IMG/VR virus record: IMGVR_UViG_3300027759_000478
Span: 1 to 21,736 of that record
Origin: a virus
Length of the DNA: 21,736 nucleotides
Strand: one strand, 5' to 3'
The notes beneath the pieces were generated by a model. It saw only the letters and a list, made by a program, of their open reading frames with translations, was not told where the DNA came from and did no database searches. Shown here piece by piece: positions 5,362 to 11,736 of the stretch. Both the position numbers and the translations under genes were made by a program. How positions within the stretch are numbered: position 1 is the stretch's first letter; every line of letters begins with the position of its first letter.

Positions 5362-6767
5362 TGGCAGCCTTACAACAATATTTTTATGATGCTCAGATTG
5401 AACGTTTCCTAGCACAGTTTATCCGTATGGTGTCTGGGTTCCAAGTTGAATTTGGTGCTGATCGAGATGGCAATAAAACTCTACAACGTGTGCCTGTTTA
5501 CTATGGTGATGGTAGTCGACAAGTAGCTGCTATCATTAATAATATGAGTGAAAACGCATTGCCAACTACTCCGGCTATGACCGTTTATATCAACAACGTT
5601 ACCTATGATCGTGATCGTGTGCAGGACCCTACATTCGTTGGTAAGATGAATATACGCCAACGTTACTATAATGAAGACACACAAGAATTTGAAAATCGCC
5701 AAGGTAATGCATTTACCATCGAACGTAGCATGCCAGTACCTTACACCTTAGATCTTAAATTAGATATCTGGACATCAAACACTAAACAGAAACTACAGTT
5801 ATTAGAACAATTAATGGTCTTGTTTAATCCAGGTATGGAAATACAGTCAACAGACAACTATATCGATTGGACCAGCCTGAGCGTGGTTTATTTAGAAAGT
5901 CCAACTTGGACTAGTCGTAGCGTACCAATTGGTACAGAAAATCCCATTGATGTTGCTACCTTAACATTTAAACTACCTGTGTGGATCAGTCCTCCGGCCA
6001 AGGTTAAAAAACTTGGGGTCATACAAAAAATCATCGCCAGCATACACGATGCAGATGGTAATCTCAGCGATGCTGTTTATAATGACACTAATCTATTAGG
6101 TAATCGTCAATACTTTACACCATTGATGTATGGAGTATTATTAATTGGTAACCAATTGACTTTATTAAAAGTCAGCGAAGTCGAAACTCCACGCGAACCT
6201 ACACTCAGCACACCAACCAAAGTTGGTACCCGTGATGTTTGGCGCGATCTCATCAATGTCTATGGTGTATTAGAAAATGGTATTAGTCAGGTAAGATTAT
6301 TACAGGAAGATGGTATTACTGAAGTCATTGGCACTGTTAGCTATCACCCAACTGATGATAGTATATTGATCTTTAATGTAGATGTAGATACCACACCGGG
6401 TAACACATTAAATCCAATTAATGCTATCATTGACCCTCGCAAGGTCACTGTCAACAGCGACATTACTAATCCTAGCTCTGGTACTAGATATTTAATATTA
6501 GGTGATATTGGTAGTTTTGATACTTCAAATGGTGATGGTCCTATTGCCTGGCGTGGCTCGGCTGGAAGAGATTTAGTAGCCAATGCAAATGATATTATTG
6601 AATACAATGGTAGCTATTGGACAGTTTCATTTGACAGCCAAACCCAAACGAGTTTACAATATGTAAGTAATCTAACAACTACCACTCAATATAAATGGAA
6701 TGGATCCCAATGGGTAAAAAGCTGGGAAGGCGAATACAAGGAAGGACTTTGGACACTAGTCATATAG
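5361..6767 (+). CDS. 15: gp15-like tail completion / sheath stabiliser protein, extended, 468 aa
   Basis: T4 gp15 caps the tail tube and contracted or extended sheath and docks to the neck. The first 215 residues show the family pattern: an N-terminal YFYDAQIERFLAQF helix, QRVPVYYGD (42-50), a strand with PAMTVYINNVTYDRDR (71-86), MPVPYTLDLKLDIWT (124-138), a helix KLQLLEQLMVLFNPG (144-158), and the closing FKLPVWISPP. T4 gp15 is 272 aa. Residues about 220-468 form a C-terminal extension containing GTRYLILGDI (374-383), a DLVANANDIIEYNGSYW stretch (404-420), and a terminal YKWNGSQWVKSWEG repeat-like W motif. Coupled to the gp14-like gene by a TAATG overlap, and its 3' end overlaps the Nudix gene. 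Confidence 0.78.
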   Translation: MAALQQYFYDAQIERFLAQFIRMVSGFQVEFGADRDGNKTLQRVPVYYGDGSRQVAAIINNMSENALPTTPAMTVYINNVTYDRDRVQDPTFVGKMNIRQRYYNEDTQEFENRQGNAFTIERSMPVPYTLDLKLDIWTSNTKQKLQLLEQLMVLFNPGMEIQSTDNYIDWTSLSVVYLESPTWTSRSVPIGTENPIDVATLTFKLPVWISPPAKVKKLGVIQKIIASIHDADGNLSDAVYNDTNLLGNRQYFTPLMYGVLLIGNQLTLLKVSEVETPREPTLSTPTKVGTRDVWRDLINVYGVLENGISQVRLLQEDGITEVIGTVSYHPTDDSILIFNVDVDTTPGNTLNPINAIIDPRKVTVNSDITNPSSGTRYLILGDIGSFDTSNGDGPIAWRGSAGRDLVANANDIIEYNGSYWTVSFDSQTQTSLQYVSNLTTTTQYKWNGSQWVKSWEGEYKEGLWTLVI

Positions 6768-7177
6768 AAGGTGTCGGCACCTTTATCTACGCAACATCGA
6801 CTAGCCGCTATCTATTCTTATTACGTGATACTAGCAAATATAGTGGAACTTGGGGCTTAGCTGGTGGAAAGATCGACCCTGGTGAACAATTACTAACATC
6901 ACTACATAGAGAACTCAACGAAGAACTTGGCTACGATTTCATTGATGTCAAAGTTATCCCAATAGAAAAATTTACCAGTGACAACGGTAACTTTAGTTAT
7001 AACACTTTCCTGATACCTGTAGAAGAAGAATTCACTCCGGTATTGAACTACGAACATCGTGGATATTGTTGGGTCCGTTTAGAAGATCATCCTAAACCCC
7101 TACACCCAGGTGTATGGCGAACTATTAATTTTTCAGCTGTGATAGATAAGATTAAAACTTTAGAAACAGTGTTATAG
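6695..7177 (+). CDS. Nudix hydrolase
   Basis: A perfect Nudix box (GX5EX7REUXEEXGU) lies at residues 58-80 (G58, E64, R72-E73, E76-E77, G79), so the metal-binding catalytic helix is intact. Family members hydrolyse nucleoside diphosphates linked to another moiety (ADP-ribose, NADH, Ap4A, 8-oxo-dNTP); the substrate cannot be read here. T4 carries an unrelated-position Nudix gene (nudE). Length and fold are normal for a stand-alone enzyme of 140-160 aa. The start is uncertain. The ATG at 6695 overlaps gp15 by 73 bases; an ATG at 6710 is also possible. A TTG at 6749, with an AAGGA/GGAAGG ribosome site, would cut the overlap to 19 bases and begin just before the conserved IEGVGTF strand. It is the last gene of the late plus-strand unit. 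Confidence 0.9.
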   Translation: MEWIPMGKKLGRRIQGRTLDTSHIEGVGTFIYATSTSRYLFLLRDTSKYSGTWGLAGGKIDPGEQLLTSLHRELNEELGYDFIDVKVIPIEKFTSDNGNFSYNTFLIPVEEEFTPVLNYEHRGYCWVRLEDHPKPLHPGVWRTINFSAVIDKIKTLETVL

Positions 7178-7190
7178 GTCAGTTTCTAAA
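7159..7190. terminator. Inverted repeat over the convergent stop codons; possible bidirectional terminator
   Basis: A perfect 9-bp stem (TTTAGAAAC at 7159-7167, GTTTCTAAA at 7182-7190) with a 14-base loop spans the adjoining stops of the Nudix gene (TAG, 7175-7177) and the 244-aa gene (TAA on minus, 7172-7174). Minus-strand transcripts would have GTTTTAATC after the stem, a modest U-tract; plus-strand transcripts have none. The position suits a terminator for both units, but the stem is AT-rich. Confidence 0.45.
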
Positions 7191-7906
7191 ACAAAGTCTC
7201 TATGACTGATCTGGCGGAAGTTTAGGCAATATTTGTGACTTTCTGGAACTGTGCTACGTCCACACGGTGTAACCCAAATGAAGTCAACATCATCATATAG
7301 ATTAAATAACTCAATCCTATTTGTCACCCATTTATCACTTAATATGTCAACATCAAGAGCATCATAGCCATTGGTGCCAGCATAGACGTTGAAGTTATAG
7401 CTTTCAACATCTTGCTCATCAAATCCCAATAGATAGATACGTTTATGTCCATCAAATGCCGCGATATAAGCTGCGGTGGTGCCTGCATCAGCATAGGGAT
7501 TGTAAGGGATTAAATAAAACTTTCCTGGATATTCTAATAGATGCATAGCATTAGTATAGACTATATTGTTTTTAACGTATTCACTACCAGCTAGTTCTTT
7601 AACTATACCATCACCACCGGCTACTAAAAAGTCTGGAGTAAAGTCTCTGTATAAGGCATTACACCCATAAGTTTGTAGAGTATCTGCACCAAGTAGTCCG
7701 CTAAACTTTTTAAGATTTTGTAGATCAAACTCTAATCTCGTAGGACTGTTGCCAACGACCACAGCACGATTACTAATTTGATTGTTAGTAACGGCATTAG
7801 GAACAGTTTCCACAGTTTCGTACCAATGGGTTCCTTCCTTCTTGCGTTCAACAATAATATCTTCGCCGGTATAGTCCTTGCGATAACTTTTAGCTACTTT
7901 TAACAT
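7172..7906 (-). CDS. Rossmann-type protein resembling MptE/DUF115 or CST-like sialyltransferases
   Basis: 244 aa, soluble, no signal. Three motifs stand out: VVVGNSPTR (49-57), like the GNGPS nucleotide-binding loop; TYGCNALYRDFTPDFLVAG (79-97), where a 'GCN...pDylv' pattern is typical; and GTTAAYIAAFDGHKRIYLLG (142-161), followed by FD, like the 'SG..A...A...G...I.LLG.D' helix-strand. This set occurs in MptE-like (DUF115) proteins and in CST-I type sialyltransferase folds, and in unannotated genes of marine T4-like phages. A sugar- or nucleotide-transfer role, possibly modifying fibres or host glycans, is inferred, not shown. The ATG has an AGGTGAT ribosome site. It lies 10 bases after the 1032-aa fibre gene and probably shares its late transcript. 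Ends overlapping the Nudix gene tail-to-tail. Confidence 0.72.
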   Translation of the reverse strand: MLKVAKSYRKDYTGEDIIVERKKEGTHWYETVETVPNAVTNNQISNRAVVVGNSPTRLEFDLQNLKKFSGLLGADTLQTYGCNALYRDFTPDFLVAGGDGIVKELAGSEYVKNNIVYTNAMHLLEYPGKFYLIPYNPYADAGTTAAYIAAFDGHKRIYLLGFDEQDVESYNFNVYAGTNGYDALDVDILSDKWVTNRIELFNLYDDVDFIWVTPCGRSTVPESHKYCLNFRQISHRDFVLETDL

Positions 7907-7916
7907 TGATCACCTA

Positions 7917-10900
7917 TTATACTATGAATGTACCAAATGCTTTAACATTGGCTTGTACCACTGATGCAGCTATTGTACCTGTGTAGTAAACTTGGACGTT
8001 GCCTGCCAGCACGTTTGCACTTAAAACGCCCATGGCATAGCCATTATTCACTACACCGTAGGTGTTGATCCAAGCATTACCTGCACCATCAGTAACTACC
8101 TGTGCTGTATATGATTCTACATTACCTGTAGCACCCGTGCCTCTCTTAGATGAAATTTGGAAAGTAGCACTGGTAAATGTTGTTTGGCTACGAGTAGCGA
8201 TCACATATGGTGTATTGTTGGCTGCGATATTAACTGCTGTCTGTGTATAGACGATGTCTGTACCATTGAGCAAGTTAAAGTCGCCGGCGGTGTCAACACG
8301 TGTGCGGATAACCGTACCGCCATCACTGGTGCCTGACCATTGTTCTACCCCAGTGTCACTGGTAATAAGTTGATTAATACCATTACCGTTGGTAATTGAA
8401 CTAACTGTTGCTGTCGTTGTTAATACGCGAACGTCGATCACATCATCTGGTGCTGGTGGTTCTGTAAATGTCATTGTTGTACCGCTTACACTGTAGGCCA
8501 AGGTTGGGAACTGCATGACACCGTTAATGCTTACAATCACGCTAGATGTTGTTGCTGAGGCTTGTAAGGTAAATGTTGTATTAGTTCCGTCAACGTTACC
8601 ATAACCAGCTGCTACGTTACCTGAATATTGGCGATCACTGATGACTGTGAACACTGAACCCGCAACGTTCCAAACAGTACCATCATAGAATTCAAGTGAA
8701 TTAGTTGTGCTGTTGAAACGTAGCATACCTGCTACATCATTACCGCCTTGGCTACTTGGTCGTGCAGCAGTTGGTCCAACTGGAACCATCATTGATGTTG
8801 ATCCACCAACTTTTAATATCGCACCTGGTTGGACTGTTAGATTGCCGCCACCGACGATCACTGTTTCTGTTATTCCTGCTACAGTATTACCTGTCAGACC
8901 TAATAATACCACATTGCCATTAAAGCTATTAACTCTAAATGCCGTACCTTGTTGATTTGTAGTATTAATATTTGCGCTGATACCAAGTGTGAAACTCTTA
9001 TTAACTGCAACACCACCAGCTACGATCAACGCACCAGTGGTTAATGTTGTTGATTCTGTTGTTGAGTTAGCCCAAATAATGCCTGTGGCTTTTACTGTAT
9101 CTGCGATCACGCCTGATGCGCTTACGTTGCCAGTTGTATTAATAAATCCACTTGAGTTGATTGCTGCTACTGTTGATGTTCCAGTTACATTTAATGCACC
9201 GGCATTGACTGCAGAAGCACTGACGTTTGCTGTGGTATTAATAAATCCACTTGAGTTGATATCAGCCGCAGTGGTAGTGCTGTTAATTGTTAAGGTGTTG
9301 AGTATGCCGCCTGCAGCTAGAATGTTAGCTGATAAGTTAATACTTGCGCCAGTGAATGCAGTTCCTGTGTTGCCAATGAATCCTGAACTTATTTGCCCTG
9401 CGGTAACAGTAGTAAATGTACCAGCTGCCGCTGTAGCATTACCAATGACTGTGTTTTGTATACCTGAGCCTACGTATAGTGCTCCAGTTATACCAGCACC
9501 ACCTAATACCTGTAGTGCTCCTGATGTAGCGTTGGTTGCTGGGTTACCATTGACTAGAGATAAGTTACCAGCTTTGATCGGATCCCATACTGTTCCTGCA
9601 GAAAATACCACAGTATCAGTGCCTGGTTCTGCGGTATTACTAAAGAATTTCCATGTGTTGTCTGTATTGTCACGCACTACTCCAGTGAATTGGGTAGAGT
9701 TGGCTAGTGTTGATAAGCCAGGTCCGGTGAATTTTGAATAGAATCCAATATCATAATTATATGGATATGAAGTAGCTGTTGCTAAAAATAGTAATGGATC
9801 TTCAACCGTGATAACGTTGGCTTGAACACCAATGATATTAGCCGCATACAAGTTGCCACCAACCCATAGGTCTTTGGCGATACTCGCGCCACCTTGGATG
9901 ATCACTGCTCCAGAGGCTGCGTTTGTTGAATTTGTTGGATTTGTGAATGTTGCTGCGCCACCGACACCTAGTGTGCTGTTTAATTGTGTACCGCTTGATA
10001 CTGTTAGTGTAGATCCGATATTAGCCGCACCGCTTACGCTGATACCACCATTTGGAATCACGACTGCACCAAGGCCTTGAGCTGTTGTTGCTATGCTGGC
10101 GTTGGCCCATAAGCTGTTGTCTGCGCTTAATGTTGTGAATGCACCCGTTGACGCAGTTGCATTACCAATTGGAGTAGAGTTTATCGCGGCAAATTGTGCT
10201 AGACCACCAAGAACATTACCTGATAAGTTGATAGTTGCACCAGTAAATGCAGTGCCTGTATTACCAATAAAGCCTGCAACTACATTACCAAATGTAGCAT
10301 CATCTGCCGTGACCAATTGTGCTAGAACTGTGCTGGCTGCAACGTTGCCTGATACATTCAAGCTCGCGCCAATGATACCACTAGCCAATACGTTACCACT
10401 TAGATTGATACTCGCACCAGTGAATATTGTGCTGGCATTACCAAAGTTAGCTGCGGCAATGTTGCCAAATGTTGCTGTGCTTGCTGATATATAACTAGCA
10501 ATCAATGTTGAAACTAATACGTTGCCTGTGGCATTCAAATCACCAACGTTGGCTGCACCTAAGGTCGTAAAGCTACCAACCGTAGCTACACCTGCGGCAT
10601 TGAACTTACCGACAGATAAGTTAGCTAGGCCAAGTTGTGAAGTGATATTACCGTAGGTAGTGCCGCCTTCAGCAGTTGTGATTAATCGAAATTCTTTAAA
10701 CGTTTCGCTCCAGATAAACGCTTTGTTATCTGCTGAGCCTCTGTTGAATATCAAACCTTCATCGTAGGTATTAGTGCCAGCAAATCCGTTGTTTAATACT
10801 ACCAATGGATCGTTAACGTAGGTGTTAGTAGACGCAATAGTAGTAGTTTGACTGCTGCCTAGGACGAACAAGTTACCTGTGATTAAGAAGTCACCCGGTA

Positions 10901-11015
10901 CTGTTACGTTACTAGCAAACAATGGACCTGTGATAGTTCCATCTGCGATCTTTTGGCTAGCAATGATAGTCTTGCTATAGATCTGATTGTTTAATATTCT
11001 AGTTAAATTTGCCAT
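7917..11015 (-). CDS. Large fibre-like virion protein, 1032 aa, internally repetitive
   Basis: Probable tail or head fibre. Rich in Thr/Ser/Ala/Asn/Gly with very few Cys and Lys, and built of short beta-strand repeats. The N-terminal part (about 37-125) has a strand-rich unit with an N-D-P-L-V-V-L-N-N core. A related unit recurs at about 385-490, with D-P-L-L-F-L. Between and after them are copies of FIGNTGTAFTGATINLSGNVL-like repeats (about residues 188, 247 and 543), and two SSGFINTT units (near 600-630). Residues about 750-870 form a module shared with the 712-aa protein (R-P-S... LEFYDGTVWNV, then SINGVMQFP, and VIDVRVL). The C-terminal 160 residues look like a separate domain with SSKRGTGATGN. 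The late promoter is 94 bases upstream of the ATG by predicted start, an unusually long leader; the ribosome site is weak. No enzyme motif seen. Confidence 0.8.
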   Translation of the reverse strand: MANLTRILNNQIYSKTIIASQKIADGTITGPLFASNVTVPGDFLITGNLFVLGSSQTTTIASTNTYVNDPLVVLNNGFAGTNTYDEGLIFNRGSADNKAFIWSETFKEFRLITTAEGGTTYGNITSQLGLANLSVGKFNAAGVATVGSFTTLGAANVGDLNATGNVLVSTLIASYISASTATFGNIAAANFGNASTIFTGASINLSGNVLASGIIGASLNVSGNVAASTVLAQLVTADDATFGNVVAGFIGNTGTAFTGATINLSGNVLGGLAQFAAINSTPIGNATASTGAFTTLSADNSLWANASIATTAQGLGAVVIPNGGISVSGAANIGSTLTVSSGTQLNSTLGVGGAATFTNPTNSTNAASGAVIIQGGASIAKDLWVGGNLYAANIIGVQANVITVEDPLLFLATATSYPYNYDIGFYSKFTGPGLSTLANSTQFTGVVRDNTDNTWKFFSNTAEPGTDTVVFSAGTVWDPIKAGNLSLVNGNPATNATSGALQVLGGAGITGALYVGSGIQNTVIGNATAAAGTFTTVTAGQISSGFIGNTGTAFTGASINLSANILAAGGILNTLTINSTTTAADINSSGFINTTANVSASAVNAGALNVTGTSTVAAINSSGFINTTGNVSASGVIADTVKATGIIWANSTTESTTLTTGALIVAGGVAVNKSFTLGISANINTTNQQGTAFRVNSFNGNVVLLGLTGNTVAGITETVIVGGGNLTVQPGAILKVGGSTSMMVPVGPTAARPSSQGGNDVAGMLRFNSTTNSLEFYDGTVWNVAGSVFTVISDRQYSGNVAAGYGNVDGTNTTFTLQASATTSSVIVSINGVMQFPTLAYSVSGTTMTFTEPPAPDDVIDVRVLTTTATVSSITNGNGINQLITSDTGVEQWSGTSDGGTVIRTRVDTAGDFNLLNGTDIVYTQTAVNIAANNTPYVIATRSQTTFTSATFQISSKRGTGATGNVESYTAQVVTDGAGNAWINTYGVVNNGYAMGVLSANVLAGNVQVYYTGTIAASVVQANVKAFGTFIV
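9136..9260 (-). repeat. 26-bp direct repeat within the 1032-aa fibre gene
   Basis: A 26-base sequence at 9136-9161 recurs exactly at 9235-9260, 99 bases (33 codons) apart and in the same frame. It encodes the SSGFINTT unit twice. Identity at codon wobble positions suggests a recent duplication or recombination between fibre repeats. Confidence 0.8.
9321..10450 (-). repeat. Dispersed fibre repeat units (FTGA-INLSGNV) in the 1032-aa gene
   Basis: Similar DNA units of about 65 bases occur near 9321-9387, 10211-10275 and 10390-10450. They encode FIGNTGTAFTGA(T/S)INLS(G/A)N or the variant STIFTGASINLSGN. They are the clearest copies of a more degenerate beta-strand repeat that fills much of the protein. 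Confidence 0.65.
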
Positions 11016-11049
11016 TTTAAGGACTTAGCTCCGCAATTATAATATATTT

Positions 11050-11079
11050 CTACACTATGTTTACAGCCTGCGGTTCCAT
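11050..11079 (-). CDS. Possible 9-aa leader peptide upstream of the 1032-aa fibre gene
   Basis: The otherwise untranslated leader contains ATG at 11079, nine codons (MEPQAVNIV) and TAG at 11050-11052. It is preceded by AGGGGAAT at plausible ribosome-site spacing, stronger than the site of the fibre gene itself. It lies downstream of the late box at 11115-11122 and upstream of the fibre ATG at 11015. Chance occurrence is quite possible. Confidence 0.25.
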   Translation of the reverse strand: MEPQAVNIV

Positions 11080-11114
11080 ATTCCCCTGGGGCGTTTGATA
11101 TGTGTTGTTAGTAA

Positions 11115-11122
11115 TATTTATG
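11115..11122 (-). promoter_or_regulatory. T4-type late promoter (CATAAATA) for the 1032-aa fibre gene
   Basis: Minus-strand CATAAATA, one mismatch from TATAAATA, immediately beyond the terminator of the 195-aa gene. The predicted start near 11109 gives a leader of about 94 bases, much longer than the other late leaders in the window. Confidence 0.65.
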
Positions 11123-11130
11123 CGAGATTG

Positions 11131-11157
11131 CCAAAAACTATCAGCGTTATGCTGATA
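11131..11157 (-). terminator. Rho-independent terminator after the 195-aa gene, stop codon in the loop
   Basis: Reading the minus strand: a 7-bp stem TATCAGC / GCTGATA (arms at 11151-11157 and 11139-11145), a 5-base loop at 11146-11150, then GTTTTTGG. The gene's stop codon (TAA, 11147-11149) lies in the loop. It is followed directly by the late promoter of the next unit, so the boundary between two late units is very compact. Confidence 0.65.
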
Positions 11158-11734
11158 ATGCGAGAGTATTTTGTGTTGTGACGTTGATATTTGCCACTGT
11201 TTGATTAGTAGTATTGATAGCACCACCAACTGTGCTTGCGCCGTAGGCAGCTGGGTTGGCATTTAATACTGCGGCCGCATTTTCTGCCGCTGTAGGCACT
11301 GTCACGCCTGAAGTGTTGTAGGCAAAAGCCAGAGCCGAAACAGTAGCGATAACACCGCCACCTGGGTTCACTGTATAAGGAGTTGAGTAGTCATCTGAAT
11401 AGACGATACCTGTGACGTTGACTTGTTGATTTACCACTATGTGCCAACCGTTAAAGGTAAAATAGATATCACCCGCATATTGACCACTGCCTACACTGTC
11501 GCCACCAATTGATCTAATAGGTTGTGCATAGGTATAATTACGACGACGTTGCAACCAACGTTTGCTTGCTGAGTAGATGTCTTGTTTAGCACGGACTGTT
11601 ACACTGGTGCCATAGCCTTGACCATTGGCGTATAGTTTGATAGGGTTAACGATGATGTTTTTATTATCACCGTCAAATGTGACTAATAGCGGATCTACTA
11701 GATCATCCCAAAAGCTAATAAGGTTTGTCCACAC
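11147..11734 (-). CDS. Virion structural protein, 195 aa, GTG start
   Basis: The N-terminal two thirds match a structural protein family that recurs in many tailed phages, by pattern: a VTFDGDNKNIIV opening strand (about 18-29), a helix with QDIYSASKRWLQRR (51-64), a central RSIGGDSVGSGQYAGDIYF stretch (73-91), NGWHIVV and then a GIVYSDDYSTPYTV strand. The last 50 residues are Ala/Asn/Thr-rich and variable, like a fibre or coiled tail. Exact role unknown, likely baseplate or fibre-associated. The start is GTG at 11732-11734, 2 bases after the stop of the 771-aa gene; an AAGGAA site in that gene's end lies about 11 bases upstream. No earlier or nearby ATG fits. It is followed by a terminator and shares the transcript of the 771-aa gene. 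Confidence 0.75.
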   Translation of the reverse strand: MWTNLISFWDDLVDPLLVTFDGDNKNIIVNPIKLYANGQGYGTSVTVRAKQDIYSASKRWLQRRRNYTYAQPIRSIGGDSVGSGQYAGDIYFTFNGWHIVVNQQVNVTGIVYSDDYSTPYTVNPGGGVIATVSALAFAYNTSGVTVPTAAENAAAVLNANPAAYGASTVGGAINTTNQTVANINVTTQNTLALSA

Positions 11735-11736
11735 AA

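Noticed and set aside
7895-7925. TATAAT-like box just ahead of the 244-aa gene
   Set aside because: No -35 match at suitable spacing, and it coincides with the stop codon region of the fibre gene; cotranscription is simpler.
8989-9741. Long open frame of 250 codons on the plus strand inside the 1032-aa fibre gene
   Set aside because: Antisense to a strongly supported gene. The translation is low-complexity Val/Ala/Leu/Pro-rich, as expected from the reverse strand of Thr/Ser/Asn/Gly repeats, and it has no promoter or ribosome site of note.
9136-10450. Possible CRISPR-like array because of repeated units
   Set aside because: The repeats are in frame, irregularly spaced and encode a protein repeat; there are no cas genes.
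10093-10494. Plus-strand open frame of 133 codons inside the 1032-aa fibre gene
   Set aside because: Proline/alanine/valine-rich shadow of the repeat region.
11050-11262. Minus-strand 70-codon frame overlapping the 195-aa gene end and the leader
   Set aside because: It overlaps the 195-aa gene out of frame and runs through the terminator hairpin; only the last nine codons have a ribosome site.
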